Shown here piece by piece: positions 56,001-64,000 of a DNA stretch of 64,000 nt (its first letter is position 1; each line of letters begins with the position of its first letter). The stretch covers positions 11,065,594 through 11,129,593 of the forward strand of contig CM026431.1 in assembly GCA_014871385.1 (NCBI GenBank), given 5' to 3'. Origin of the DNA: Ceratodon purpureus. Lineage: Eukaryota > Streptophyta > Bryopsida > Pseudoditrichales > Ditrichaceae. The position numbers and the translations under genes are program-made. The notes below the pieces were generated by a model. It saw nothing but the letters and a program-made list of their open reading frames with translations. It was not told the origin of the DNA and ran no database searches.

Positions 56001-59000
56001 CTTCCAGTGCATGAATATCTTGAATCCGGGCAGCAAGGACGCGATGAGGGCTGTAATCCTTGGGCTGCAAGGTTTGAAACGTGGGCGCGATATACTCCGT
56101 GGGCAAAAGAGGTTGAGTGCCATAAACCATTTCAAAGGGACTAACCTGAGTGGCAGTCTTGATTGCCACCCTATAGGCCCACAAGGCTGCTGGGAGACAG
56201 TCCCCCCAATCGGACTGATTGGCATGGATGAACCTGCGTAACATGTTGATCAAGGTTTTATTAGTAGATTCTGCTTGGCCGTTTCCTTGAGGATAATAGA
56301 CTGTACTTGTTCTATGTTTTATGACATGATTTTCCATTAAGTCTTCAATGACTGCATTAACAAAATGGGAGCCTTGGTCTGATATGATTTCCAAGGGGCA
56401 ACCAAATCGAGTGATAATGTTTTCGTAGATAAAGGTCGCGGTTACCATGGCAGTGTTGGTACGTAATGGTTTGGCTTCGGCCCACTTGGTGGTATAATCC
56501 GTGGCAACTAGAATGTATTTGTAACCCTGTTTTGTGGCCGGTTTAATTGGGCCAACAAAGTCTAAACCCCATCGTTGGAAAGGGCCGAGGGGTGGTATGG
56601 ATTTCAGGGGCACTCGACCTTGGTACTGGAAATTTGTTGTGGAAACTTGGCAAGCATGGCAGTTTTTAACATACTCATGGACGTCTTTGTGCAGTGTAGG
56701 CCACCAATAACGAGCAGCCAGGATTTTTTTAATTGTTGTATCGGGTCCTTGGTGGCCGCCTGCTGGGCCGTCATGGAGGATGGACATGAGATTTTGCTCT
56801 TGCCCCGTGGGAACGCAAAGACGGATTTCGTGATCAATGCCTCGGCGGTACAACTGTCCCTGGACCATGGTGTAAGGTAATGTATGCCGGACAAAAGTAA
56901 CGCGTCGGGTTCCTGATAAATTGACAGGGGTTATTCCTGTGGTTAAGTATCGTATAATGTCACCTCGCCAGTCTGTAGGAATGTCCACGTCCAGACTAGC
57001 GGCTTGAAGGTATGGCTCGTTAAAGGAGTCATCGATGCCCTCCTCGGTAGCCTTGGAGTCCCTGGACAAGTAGTCTGCGACTATGTGTCTTTTCCCTGGC
57101 ACATACACTACTTCGAAATCGTACTCTAGGAGTATCATGATCCACCTTGCTACACGGCCAGTGACCAAGGGCTGATTGACCAGGTACGATAAGCTGTGAT
57201 GATCGACCATGAAACGGAACTTGTTGCCTAGTAAGTAGTGACGGAATTTTTTAACGGCGTAAATCATAGCTAAGGCTTCTCTTTCCGTTGTGGAATAATT
57301 CCTTTCTGCTTGATTTAATAGTCGACTAGCATAGGCAACGGGCTGATCATATTTGCCGTTCAGATTCTGGGCTAACATAACCCCTACTGCAATATTAGAT
57401 GCATCCGTGTGTACATGGAAAGGCTTGGTCCAGTCAGGGGCGATCAAGATTGGTGCATTAGAATAGGCAACCTTAATTTTTTCCAAGGCGGACTGGGCTG
57501 CAGGGGTCCAATCTTGGGGGTACTTGTATTTGGCATGGTTAAGTGCAGTTATGGGCGCAGTGATATGGGCCAGTTTCTCGATATATATCCTATTGAACTG
57601 TGACAGACCTAAAAGCCTTTGAACACCTTTCTGATCCGTGGGAGGCGTGATTTCCATGATGTCCTTGATTTTCTCAGGATCAGGCAGTTTTCCATACTTA
57701 CAAACTATGTAACCCAAGATTACCCCGGCAAAAAATAAGAACATACACTTCTCGGCATTTAAACTGACCCCATTAGTCCTGCAGGCTTGGAAAATCTGTC
57801 GAAGGTGAGTAACATGGTCCTTTATTTGTCCATACACGGTACCATCGTCTAAATAGATTCTGAAGAATCTTTTTAAATAGGGTCTAAAGATCAACTCCAT
57901 GACTCGTTGAAAAGTCATAGGGGCGTTTTTAGCTCCAAATGGCATTCTTTCAAACTGATAAGGCCCCCATTCAGTTGAGAAAGCTGTTTTATTTTTGTCT
58001 TGTTCTGCCATGGCTACTTGGTAGTATCCGGAAAAACAATCTAAAAAAGAATACATTTCATGGCCGGCTACTTCATCAATGATTTCTTCCATGTAAGGCA
58101 AGGGGTAATGGTCCTTCTTGGTGGCCGCGTTTAACTTTCGGAAATCAACACAGATTCGAAGTGTGCCATTTTTCTTAGGAATGATAACCATGGGAGATAA
58201 CCAGGGAGCAGCATCTACAGGTGAGATGAATTTCGCTTGGAGTAATTTATCAAGTTCGGCCTTGACCCTTACTGCATAATTTGGATTCATGCGATACCTA
58301 CGTTGTTGTACAGGGGTGGCGTTAGGTACAAGGTCGATCGTGTGTTCTGCTAGTGTGCTTGGGATTCCTTTGAGATCCTCATGTCCCCATGCGAAAATGT
58401 CTTGGTATTCATGAAATAGGTCGATTGCTGCTCTTTTCACATGATTTGGTGCATCTGCGTTGATCTTGATGAACTTAGGCTTTTCGGAAGTGCCAAGATT
58501 TACTAATTCTATTCTATCCTTGGCTCCATGGGTCCATCCTGTGATGACCTCTTGCTGCAAGGCTTGAGTAGCTGGCATAGCTTGTACAGTTACTGTTTCT
58601 TGGATTTCTTGGGAAAAATGCAAGGGTATGTCTAGTTTATCCTGGTCGGTTATCATGCTAGCTAGATGAATTTCTGCTAAGGGAATTAGATCCGGGTTGG
58701 CCTGGAATACCATGGCTTCCTGTTTCGGTGAGAGCCCTTGCACCCAATTGGTTCCAGCTTTGTGGCGGATCTGGTTAGCCTTAGCCCTGGTTATACAGCT
58801 ATCCACGGGAATGATAACTGTTTTTCCTTGGCGCTGGATGCGGATCTGATTTCGTGACCAGTCATGGATCGCATTCATGTCACGTAACCAAGGTCGGCCA
58901 AGGATTACTGGGAAGTTACTACTATCAGGCATATCAATAACTACAAACGTAGCTGGTGTGGAAATTCCATGGGTAGTAATAGCAACCGTGGAGAGTATTC

Positions 59001-60714
59001 CCAGGGGTGTCACCGGGGCATCATTTGCCATCCTGAGTATAAACTGTGCGAGCTTGGGAGAAGGTAAGCCTAAATGTTTTCTAAGATGGTTGCTCATGAC
59101 ATTAACACCGGATCCTCCATCAACTAATACGTTAGTCAATTCATGGTTTCCGAGTTGTAAATGAATGACTGCAGCATCAGGATCTAACGTTGTGGCGTTG
59201 ACTTCAATGACTTCAGGATCTTCCGTTCCTTTAGGTAGCGAGGCTTGTTGTAAGTATTTTTGAAGCTCTGGACTCAACTGTAATAGTTTGGACAGAGTGA
59301 TGGTTACGTTAGTATCTTCTAAAATTTGTTGGATAGGAGCGTCCTGGCTGGTGCTTTCTAATCCTGCTTGTAAGTCTTGGCGGATTCTATGAAGGCGATC
59401 CCAGTGATTTTCTGGGAATGGTTTCCTTGGTTCTACTACATGGTCATCCGGTGCTCCCTTAGATCGCGTGGTTACTACTGCAGTGCTTATGGTAGACACA
59501 GAGGTTTCAGTTCCGTGTACTTCTGTTAGTGTGACACCTCCTCGCCTAGGATTCCCTGGAGGTTTGGAGTTATCTTGGTTACCTTGGTTCCCGGAACGGT
59601 ACTGTGACCATCTCTGATGTAGTTGAGGGCAGTCTCTGCGTCTGTGGGTTGTGGATCCACACTCCCAGCAGGCATCGTTCCTGCCAGGTTGAAAAGCGTC
59701 GACGTTAATTTCCTCGGGATACACGGCCGCCGTGGTAGGACGAGAGCGCCGGTTGTCTTCAGGGCGAATGGGATTGTTTGCGTACCAGCATCGGCCACCA
59801 TGAATTTTTCCACAGTTAGCGCATGGTACCAAGGTGGGTCGAATTTCTGGGCGAACAGTGGGCAAGGGAAGCAAAGGAGCTTGGATTTTATTTAATGCCC
59901 CTAGTTCCCTGCTAATATCATTAGCAGCAGTAACGATATCCTGCAAGGTCTTGACTCCTCGGATTACTATTCCTTGTTGTATCCATGGTAACAATCCCTT
60001 TTTGAACCATTCACAAAGATAGTCCTCCTCGGGACGTTGGTTTAATTTGTCTGCTAGTTGTTTGAATCGGTCATAAAATTTGTCTACTGGTTCGCTTTTC
60101 TCTTGTGCAATACTTCCCAGGGCTCTCAATACTTCCGAGCTGGTCTTGAGTTTTCTGAATTTGTGTAGAAAACTTTGCTCCATTTCGTCCCAAGTGGCAT
60201 TGGAATGTTCAGTCTCAAAGTCAATATACCAATTGATGTGGTTGCCTTGGAGGGTTGTACCAAAGATGTTTTGTAAATCGGCAGTATTGGTGACGCCATT
60301 TGTGCGAGCGATAACCTTGAATCTTCTGACGTGCCAATCTGGGTCGCCAGATTCATCAAACACTGGGTAGGATATCTTGGGAAGCTTGGCCTGTTTGTGG
60401 GTATCATTTTGACTAGGTAGCGTGGCAGCAGTGTGATTTTCCTGAGGAATAGTAGCTGATCTGAGTGCTTCAGGGAGAGCTTGGGAAGCTTGTGGTGTGG
60501 TATTGATAGTCTCCTGGTTTTTGCTTTCTTGTAGAGTTTGATACTGTGCACTAAGCGTTTCCAGTCTGGCATTAGTGGCCTCATTCTTGGCCACAAGGTC
60601 GGCCATTTGCTGTCTCATCCATATCAAGAATTCCTTGGTGGTTTCTTGGTCATCTTGGTTGGCAGCTTCCTCTCCTTCATTTGTCACCACCAGGGGGAGT
60701 TTTCGTGGAGGCAT
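53014..60714 (-). CDS. Ty3 Gag-Pol polyprotein with a long extra C-terminal region
   Basis: 2566 residues in one frame. Order seen: Gag with a coiled-coil start and a capsid-type region; CCHC knuckle [14 protein letters not shown] (about 350-363); aspartic protease site [11 protein letters not shown] (about 525); RT (about 790-1000) with [22 protein letters not shown] and YLDDG; RNase [13 protein letters not shown] (about 1100); integrase zinc-binding HHCC (about 1325-1365), catalytic residues in [17 protein letters not shown] and [11 protein letters not shown]; and a GPY motif (about 1630). After a variable linker, an internal Met (1837, at 55206) opens a new globular part resembling the 'putative plant transposon protein' domain ([33 protein letters not shown]), then a long coiled coil (about 2130-2300), an acidic stretch, a CPAC...H...H finger-like motif (about 2496-2520) and a basic tail. 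No chromodomain was seen. No frameshift or stop separates Gag, Pol and the extra part. Confidence 0.95.
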   Translation of the reverse strand: MPPRKLPLVVTNEGEEAANQDDQETTKEFLIWMRQQMADLVAKNEATNARLETLSAQYQTLQESKNQETINTTPQASQALPEALRSATIPQENHTAATLPSQNDTHKQAKLPKISYPVFDESGDPDWHVRRFKVIARTNGVTNTADLQNIFGTTLQGNHINWYIDFETEHSNATWDEMEQSFLHKFRKLKTSSEVLRALGSIAQEKSEPVDKFYDRFKQLADKLNQRPEEDYLCEWFKKGLLPWIQQGIVIRGVKTLQDIVTAANDISRELGALNKIQAPLLPLPTVRPEIRPTLVPCANCGKIHGGRCWYANNPIRPEDNRRSRPTTAAVYPEEINVDAFQPGRNDACWECGSTTHRRRDCPQLHQRWSQYRSGNQGNQDNSKPPGNPRRGGVTLTEVHGTETSVSTISTAVVTTRSKGAPDDHVVEPRKPFPENHWDRLHRIRQDLQAGLESTSQDAPIQQILEDTNVTITLSKLLQLSPELQKYLQQASLPKGTEDPEVIEVNATTLDPDAAVIHLQLGNHELTNVLVDGGSGVNVMSNHLRKHLGLPSPKLAQFILRMANDAPVTPLGILSTVAITTHGISTPATFVVIDMPDSSNFPVILGRPWLRDMNAIHDWSRNQIRIQRQGKTVIIPVDSCITRAKANQIRHKAGTNWVQGLSPKQEAMVFQANPDLIPLAEIHLASMITDQDKLDIPLHFSQEIQETVTVQAMPATQALQQEVITGWTHGAKDRIELVNLGTSEKPKFIKINADAPNHVKRAAIDLFHEYQDIFAWGHEDLKGIPSTLAEHTIDLVPNATPVQQRRYRMNPNYAVRVKAELDKLLQAKFISPVDAAPWLSPMVIIPKKNGTLRICVDFRKLNAATKKDHYPLPYMEEIIDEVAGHEMYSFLDCFSGYYQVAMAEQDKNKTAFSTEWGPYQFERMPFGAKNAPMTFQRVMELIFRPYLKRFFRIYLDDGTVYGQIKDHVTHLRQIFQACRTNGVSLNAEKCMFLFFAGVILGYIVCKYGKLPDPEKIKDIMEITPPTDQKGVQRLLGLSQFNRIYIEKLAHITAPITALNHAKYKYPQDWTPAAQSALEKIKVAYSNAPILIAPDWTKPFHVHTDASNIAVGVMLAQNLNGKYDQPVAYASRLLNQAERNYSTTEREALAMIYAVKKFRHYLLGNKFRFMVDHHSLSYLVNQPLVTGRVARWIMILLEYDFEVVYVPGKRHIVADYLSRDSKATEEGIDDSFNEPYLQAASLDVDIPTDWRGDIIRYLTTGITPVNLSGTRRVTFVRHTLPYTMVQGQLYRRGIDHEIRLCVPTGQEQNLMSILHDGPAGGHQGPDTTIKKILAARYWWPTLHKDVHEYVKNCHACQVSTTNFQYQGRVPLKSIPPLGPFQRWGLDFVGPIKPATKQGYKYILVATDYTTKWAEAKPLRTNTAMVTATFIYENIITRFGCPLEIISDQGSHFVNAVIEDLMENHVIKHRTSTVYYPQGNGQAESTNKTLINMLRRFIHANQSDWGDCLPAALWAYRVAIKTATQVSPFEMVYGTQPLLPTEYIAPTFQTLQPKDYSPHRVLAARIQDIHALEEVRASAIKNILHKQELSARYFQASQPPRLFQKGDQVLWCPRDPKIRKTKFESIWYGPYRVQLVLPNNTVLLVNSENFDTHATIVNSTKLKHYHSENATTTPQLSLGEIYKTLATEAQNTTDSEESNTTEPPQQDMDTMAVHVSLVQISFLDTQDAMEHPINGTASALPNSRIIGTQPPRTPLAHHHTQGYPAISLSRPWRSSLVNSRPPRPTRLSDPWVQRTAFFSFPLQLVPTSALSFLCCYSPSLRIAAPPLHTPRLVPELVTMERRKKVTPPFHVPRMISEWKRQPDLIWNTGVGLARYCTLVEPKVNTKHCTEFVTSMRTRSETEQFPSGVVEGIEVQFSSRYLHKFFGWDGLGVTAWSETCGHPKPDIASRVGSLQLKDDGRYDVFALGNHMQDPWFSRMRGVLSQVYFQNNCNGILPEQLGLLLMADQGAKVNWGLLVEENFRIQLRGHRQRADYSSPIGPFLTSYIANYLAFYRRHNRGPLMGTFLDVQRDLAAAATRDPELPGPSKRPRNTESTKEAETSTTMGPCATKFAAQSAAFSDCVGEMLQWINTTEQAQTAILQEHKGIEDKYKRKFAVAVQGIRDQAQRTLSHTHTEYRQQLEEKEQTLTNLRHQVANLELELRATQDHVDVLAKEKANAMERAQGLEQQSQEYLARCKALTAHNDTLKQGQHSQETEDNMHLQEEKIAMEQCMQDFEANKVGWVHNAANLIASNAYKWLLDHPSTSAEPPKEFMDYCIDNALATLELEHSENAWENMELEDMELDNEDMEALSLLPQPATDQPAMEPAPTSPGHQVQENLQPPSPAMVNLADQAERVDIPEHLTDQEDTPQPSPRLPAAPQAAPSQVNPTVPPKPKSFRTHKEALRKIEEEFDLEEQNSDEEEAEEELAIAIQEVTQYFEANPDLIALYSNPEASQVQCPACNKILGKTVYDVYQHAMTSRTTHNLIHRGVGAAIAAIYGHQAPPRRRAQLPREETRPDRRPAHRRTRG

Positions 60715-60752
60715 GGTGTATCAGTTTAGGGGTTTTAGGACACCTTAGTATT

Positions 60753-60773
60753 CCATCCCCAGCATGGTCGCCA
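60753..60773 (-). other. Primer-binding site of the Ty3-type element
   Basis: TGGCGACCATGCTGGGGATGG on the minus strand, three bases inside the 5' LTR. It matches the common plant Asp-type site TGGCGCCGTTGCCGGGGAT at most but not all positions. The tRNA identity is therefore likely but not certain. Confidence 0.6.
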
Positions 60774-60776
60774 AAA

Positions 60777-61443
60777 TGTTAGCTGGGGTCAGAGATGGAA
60801 ATACTAGGCAGGGAGGTCAGGGGGTTTGTAAGGTAAGGGAGGGCAAGGTTCTCAAGGAGTCCACGGGTTTAGGGGTAATTGAACACGGTCACCAGGAACA
60901 ACTGTCCTGGTGCAGGGACTCGGGCCGTTAATATACCCAGCGTAAGCTAGCCGAGGTAGGCCAGGGAAGGGGGAGAGATGGGGGCGGTGGCTACTTGAGT
61001 TTCTACTGGAAAGCGAGGTTGCAAGGGCTAGAAGACTTCCATGACACTGTGGGCAGGAGCCAAGGGACCGAGGAGTGCAAGAGGTAGGGGAGAGCAACGA
61101 CCACAGAGAAGACGAAGGGTTTAGAGGGTTAGGGTTGAACAATCAGAGTCAGACAGTAGGCAAACAGTAAGCGTAAAGGGAGAGTGTTTCCATTACAACA
61201 GAGAGTGCAAGTACTTCAAGTATCCAAGTCTGGGCCACACACGGCCCTTGCTATCTCTACTGCGCATCGACTCTAACCAGCAAAATCAAGAGTGTGAGTT
61301 CTGGCCTCCTAGCTACCTTGTTATACTTGGGTTATCCTAAATTCTAGGTCGGACTGTGGCTTCCTAGCGGCAACTGCTACTTCTTCTGCTAGTCTTCACT
61401 GCTCCTTGTCTTCCTTGGTTGTCGTGGATGTTGCCCTGTAACA
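60777..61443 (-). repeat. 5' LTR of the Ty3-type element
   Basis: 667 bp, the same as the copy at 52304-52970 over its entire length as far as read by eye. It carries the same promoter-like TATATTAACGG. It starts at 61443 on the coding strand. Confidence 0.97.
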
Positions 61444-61448
61444 GACCC
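61444..61448. repeat. Target-site duplication, right (GACCC)
   Basis: GACCC directly after the right LTR, identical to 52299-52303. Confidence 0.95.
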
Positions 61449-63642
61449 CCCTCTCGATGTTAAATGCTGGAGAAGGGACCCCGTTGACCTTAACTGAGGC
61501 TGAGGCTCCTTGGAAGAGTAAGTTGACCATGTTGTTGAATTCCGAGGGGAAGCCCATCTTTGTCAAGATTCTGAACATGCATCCCCAGTCTACCATATCG
61601 TAGGCTTTGGAAAAGTCGAGCTTGAGGAAGAGGAGCGGCTGGTTCGAATGCTCGGCCCACGACATTGTTTCTTGCGTCAAGAGCAGGTTATCTAGGATGA
61701 AACGTCTAGGTAGAAAGGCCGATTGGTTGTCACTAATGGTCTCCATCAATACAGGTTGAAGTCGCAGCTGAAGGGCTTTCGCAAAGATTTTATACCCAAT
61801 GTTTAGCAAGGTGATGGGGCGCCAATTGGTTAACGATCTCCTTTCCCCTCCTTTGTGTAGGAGAGCGATCATCCCCTGTGTGACTCCCTTCGGCAAACAC
61901 CCCTTGACGATCCCCTCTTCCAACATGGTGAGGTACTCATTGCCGAGCATGTCCCAAAAGATCCGATAGAATTCTAGAACAATCCCGTCGGGACCGGGGG
62001 ATTTACCTGGTTGCATGTCCATTAAAGCCTTGTGGAGTTCCGAGAGTGTGAGGGGGGCGCGAAGCGAGTCCTTAGCGGCGACCGTCAGCTTGTCCGACAG
62101 GTACCCAAGTACTTGCTCCACTGTGCCCTCATTTGTCTCTGCTCTGGCGGTGTATAATTTGCTGTAGTATCTTTGGCAAATTTGCTCCAAGTCTCCTTGT
62201 TGTGTGTGAACCACACCATCCTCATCTGCTAACTCTGTGATGTGTGAGGCGGTAGACCTCTCTCTGTTTGCCTGGAAGAACTCTCTAGAACACTGGTCAC
62301 CCTTGCTCTTCCACTTTAACCTGCTGCGAAGCCTCTGACCCTCCATCTTCTGCTTTTCGAAGACCATCAGTCAGTCAGCCGCATCTGAGAGGGCTTCTTG
62401 CGCTTGGCGGTTGCACGGCTCTTGCTGCAAGTTACTGGTAGACCGATCCAGCACTTGGCGCAGGTTGCGTTCTTCCTCCTTAGCTTCGGCTGCCTTGTGA
62501 ATACAATATTCTTTGTAGAATTTAACGCACCTACGTAATTTGCCAAAAAAGGGGAGGTGGGATCCCCTCGCCCAGGCTTGACGGATCCCCGCTTGAGCCT
62601 CTGCCTCCTGTTAGAAGGAGGAATTCATCACAAACTGTGACTGCCTTTTGGCTGTGGGTGCGAGGCAGAATTGTCTCAGTATGGGAAGGTGATCTGAGTG
62701 ACGACTGTCACCTAGGATCCGGTAGTTTTCCTTAGTGGTCGGATCAGTTGGGTCCTGGAAGGCATAGACCCTGTCTAGACGTGCCATGAGGCGCGGGCCG
62801 TGTTGTCTTCGCGAGTCCCAGCTATACCGAAGGCGGTTGGACGTTAGGAAGCTGTCACTAACCTCAAAAATCTCCTTAAGTTCTGCGAAGGTGCGTTTCT
62901 CTTCCTCGGTCGTAGAGGGAGCTCTGAGACTCGACTTGTCCAGCCTCCTTTCCACAAAATTCCAATCTCCTAACATGATCCACCTGCACCCGCGTGGTAA
63001 GCTGGCCATCAGCTCCGCCCAGAGTGCACATCTCTGAGCTGCCGTGTGTGGAGCATATACGTTTAGGATAGCAATGTCATCCCCGGGGACTCCGTGAAGC
63101 CTCACCCACTGAGCATAGCCGTCGCGAGTTTGACCTTTCTCACTGACTAGGTGAAGGAGTCTGGGGTGGATCCACATGCATAAGCCCCCTCTACCGGCCC
63201 TGTTCTCATTCGGGTCGTTGTTGTAGGCTGGAGCCGCTTCCTGTTCGAAAAAACCCGCGCCTGGCCACATCATGTCCTTAATTGCCTGGAGTCTACTTCC
63301 TCTAAGTTTCAATTCTTGAAAGCAAATAATATCTGTCTTGCTCAGATGATTGCGATAATAGTTCTTTACTACATCCACCTTGCCAGGGTCATTTAGCCCC
63401 TGGACATTTTGGCTCAAAATTGTCACTATCATAATCAGTTTTCTTGAGAGAGTTCGGCCTGCGGTGGCCTCTGTTTCGAATAGGGACTGCGAGTGGTGCG
63501 CACGAGCCGGGAAGCAGCTCGGGAGCGGATCTTCCCCGGGGATTGGGGCGCTGGTGGTCTCTGAATGGGAGCGAGCTGTGGGAGCCGTGGCTGGAGGGGA
63601 GAGGAGGGTAAGTCCACGTGAATGCCTCTCTCCTTGAGCCAT
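61444..63642 (-). pseudogene. LINE ORF2, N-terminal half (endonuclease and RT fingers)
   Basis: The frame opens with an APE-type endonuclease: ILSQNVQGLND (probable start ATG 63432), ICFQELKLRG, LNVYAPHTAAQR, MLGDWNFVERRLD and a C-terminal SDHLPI. Two in-frame stops then break it, TAA at 62611-62613 and TGA at about 62368-62370, with the frame otherwise kept. Beyond them come RT blocks GKSPGPDGIVLEFYRIFWD, NWRPITLLNIGYKIFAKAL, FLPRRFILDNLLLTQE and LKLDFSKAYDMVDW. The Ty3 element cuts it at 61443. So the copy was dead, or dying, before or after the insertion; the order cannot be told. Confidence 0.92.
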
Positions 63643-64000
63643 TCTTTTACAGCCGGTAGCATGTGAGGAGGGATCTGATCCTCTACCCTGGGCCAGATCC
63701 GAATACCCCCGTCGAAACTTAAGTCATCTGTTTGTGTCCCTGAGGCTTCGGGCCTATGAGCGCCACTTTGTTGCCCTCGATTCAGGTCTAAGCTTCGGCC
63801 TGGTTCTATATGTGACACTCCATCGTCCCCTTGTCTGCCTGCAGACCATTCCATTTCTCCGTCCTCCCTAGGAGTGCCAATGTTTTCACATGTGCCGCCC
63901 TGGTAGCTGGTCGGGGTATGTGGTTCTTCCTCTCCATGACTGTCTCCTTGTTGTGTGTTGGCTGGTGTGGGTGCGCCCATGCGCATAATAGTTTCAGCTG
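63435..64000 (-). CDS. LINE ORF1, C-terminal part
   Basis: The frame is open from the window edge to TGA at 63435-63437. The visible 180-odd residues are hydrophilic, Pro/Gln/Arg-rich and end in a basic stretch (RSRAASRLVRTTRSPYSKQR). No CCHC knuckle is visible in this portion. The stop and the presumed ORF2 start are arranged TGATTATG, two bases apart, which would suit termination-reinitiation. Confidence 0.6.
   Translation of the reverse strand, partial: AETIMRMGAPTPANTQQGDSHGEEEPHTPTSYQGGTCENIGTPREDGEMEWSAGRQGDDGVSHIEPGRSLDLNRGQQSGAHRPEASGTQTDDLSFDGGIRIWPRVEDQIPPHMLPAVKEWLKERGIHVDLPSSPLQPRLPQLAPIQRPPAPQSPGKIRSRAASRLVRTTRSPYSKQRPPQAELSQEN

Larger units (their letters stand above)
52304..61443 (-). 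mobile_element. Complete, young Ty3-type LTR retrotransposon inserted in a LINE
   Basis: The element is 9140 bp: two 667-bp LTRs, a primer-binding site next to the 5' LTR (60753-60773, TGGCGACCATGCTGGGGATGG, resembling tRNA-Asp-type sites), one uninterrupted ORF of 2566 codons, and a polypurine tract next to the 3' LTR. It is flanked by GACCC. The order protease, RT, RNase H, integrase is that of Ty3 (Metaviridae-type) elements. Apparent LTR identity and an intact ORF imply recent transposition and possible present activity. Confidence 0.97.
61444..64000 (-). mobile_element. LINE (L1-type), 5' part
   Basis: This is the 5' portion of the LINE on the minus strand, containing the end of ORF1, the endonuclease and the first half of the reverse transcriptase. 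It runs off the right edge. Joining at the GACCC duplication restores the ORF2 frame exactly across the RT block ending ...ERGV and starting RQGCPL, which proves that both pieces are one element. Confidence 0.95.

Noticed and set aside
1-64000. CRISPR arrays, prokaryotic operons, rRNA or complete tRNA genes
   Set aside because: The DNA is eukaryotic with introns; repeats lack CRISPR spacing and no complete cloverleaf or rRNA segment was recognised by eye.

Overview
The window is nuclear DNA of a land plant, most likely a bryophyte. The reasons are GT-AG introns, an AT-rich intergenic background, a plant-type 40S ribosomal protein SA with telo-box motifs, a plant LON/RING protein, an intronless F-box-like gene, and plant-type LINE and Ty3 retrotransposons. 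No marker fixes the species, so 'bryophyte' is an inference.

Five genes are complete and one runs off the edge. (1) 1-1246, minus: the 5' part of a membrane-anchored protein with a DUF7025-like region, the type normally found N-terminal to an AAA ATPase domain. (2) 4781-9872, minus: an 18-exon LONRF-like protein (TPR, RING, LON), traced from ATG to stop. (3) 22627-31767, plus: a 12-exon gene for a roughly 2025-residue Gln-rich protein of the Arabidopsis At5g07940/70/80 'dentin sialophosphoprotein-like' family. (4) 33817-35925, plus: RPSA (uS2), 4 exons. (5) 42806-45525, plus: an EamA/DMT transporter with a plastid-type N-terminus. (6) 47189-48343, plus: an F-box/kelch-like single-exon gene. 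These are unrelated single-copy style genes, and nothing suggests they work together.

The spaces between the genes are rich in small DNA-transposon relics. There is a family with TTAA targets and CCC(C)T(T)AA ends (2244-3102, 13068-13936, 14848-16121 with a second TTAA element nested at 15664-16013, and a truncated copy near 12.3-12.9 kb). There is a pogo/mariner-like element flanked by TA (36514-36944), a Harbinger-like element flanked by TTA (40745-41192), a further TIR element at 38330-38622, and a nearly perfect 341-bp palindrome (37941-38281).

The right end (49500-64000) is a nested insertion. A plant L1-type LINE on the minus strand, already carrying three in-frame stops, was split inside its reverse transcriptase by a 9140-bp Ty3-type LTR element (52304-61443). 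Both LTRs are 667 bp with no difference seen, and the 5-bp duplication GACCC flanks the element, so the insertion is very young. Its single 2566-codon ORF continues past integrase into about 730 extra residues that contain a plant-transposon-protein-like domain, a coiled coil and a C-terminal CxxC...H...H motif resembling the zf-XS finger of SGS3. This is the most unusual coding feature in the window.
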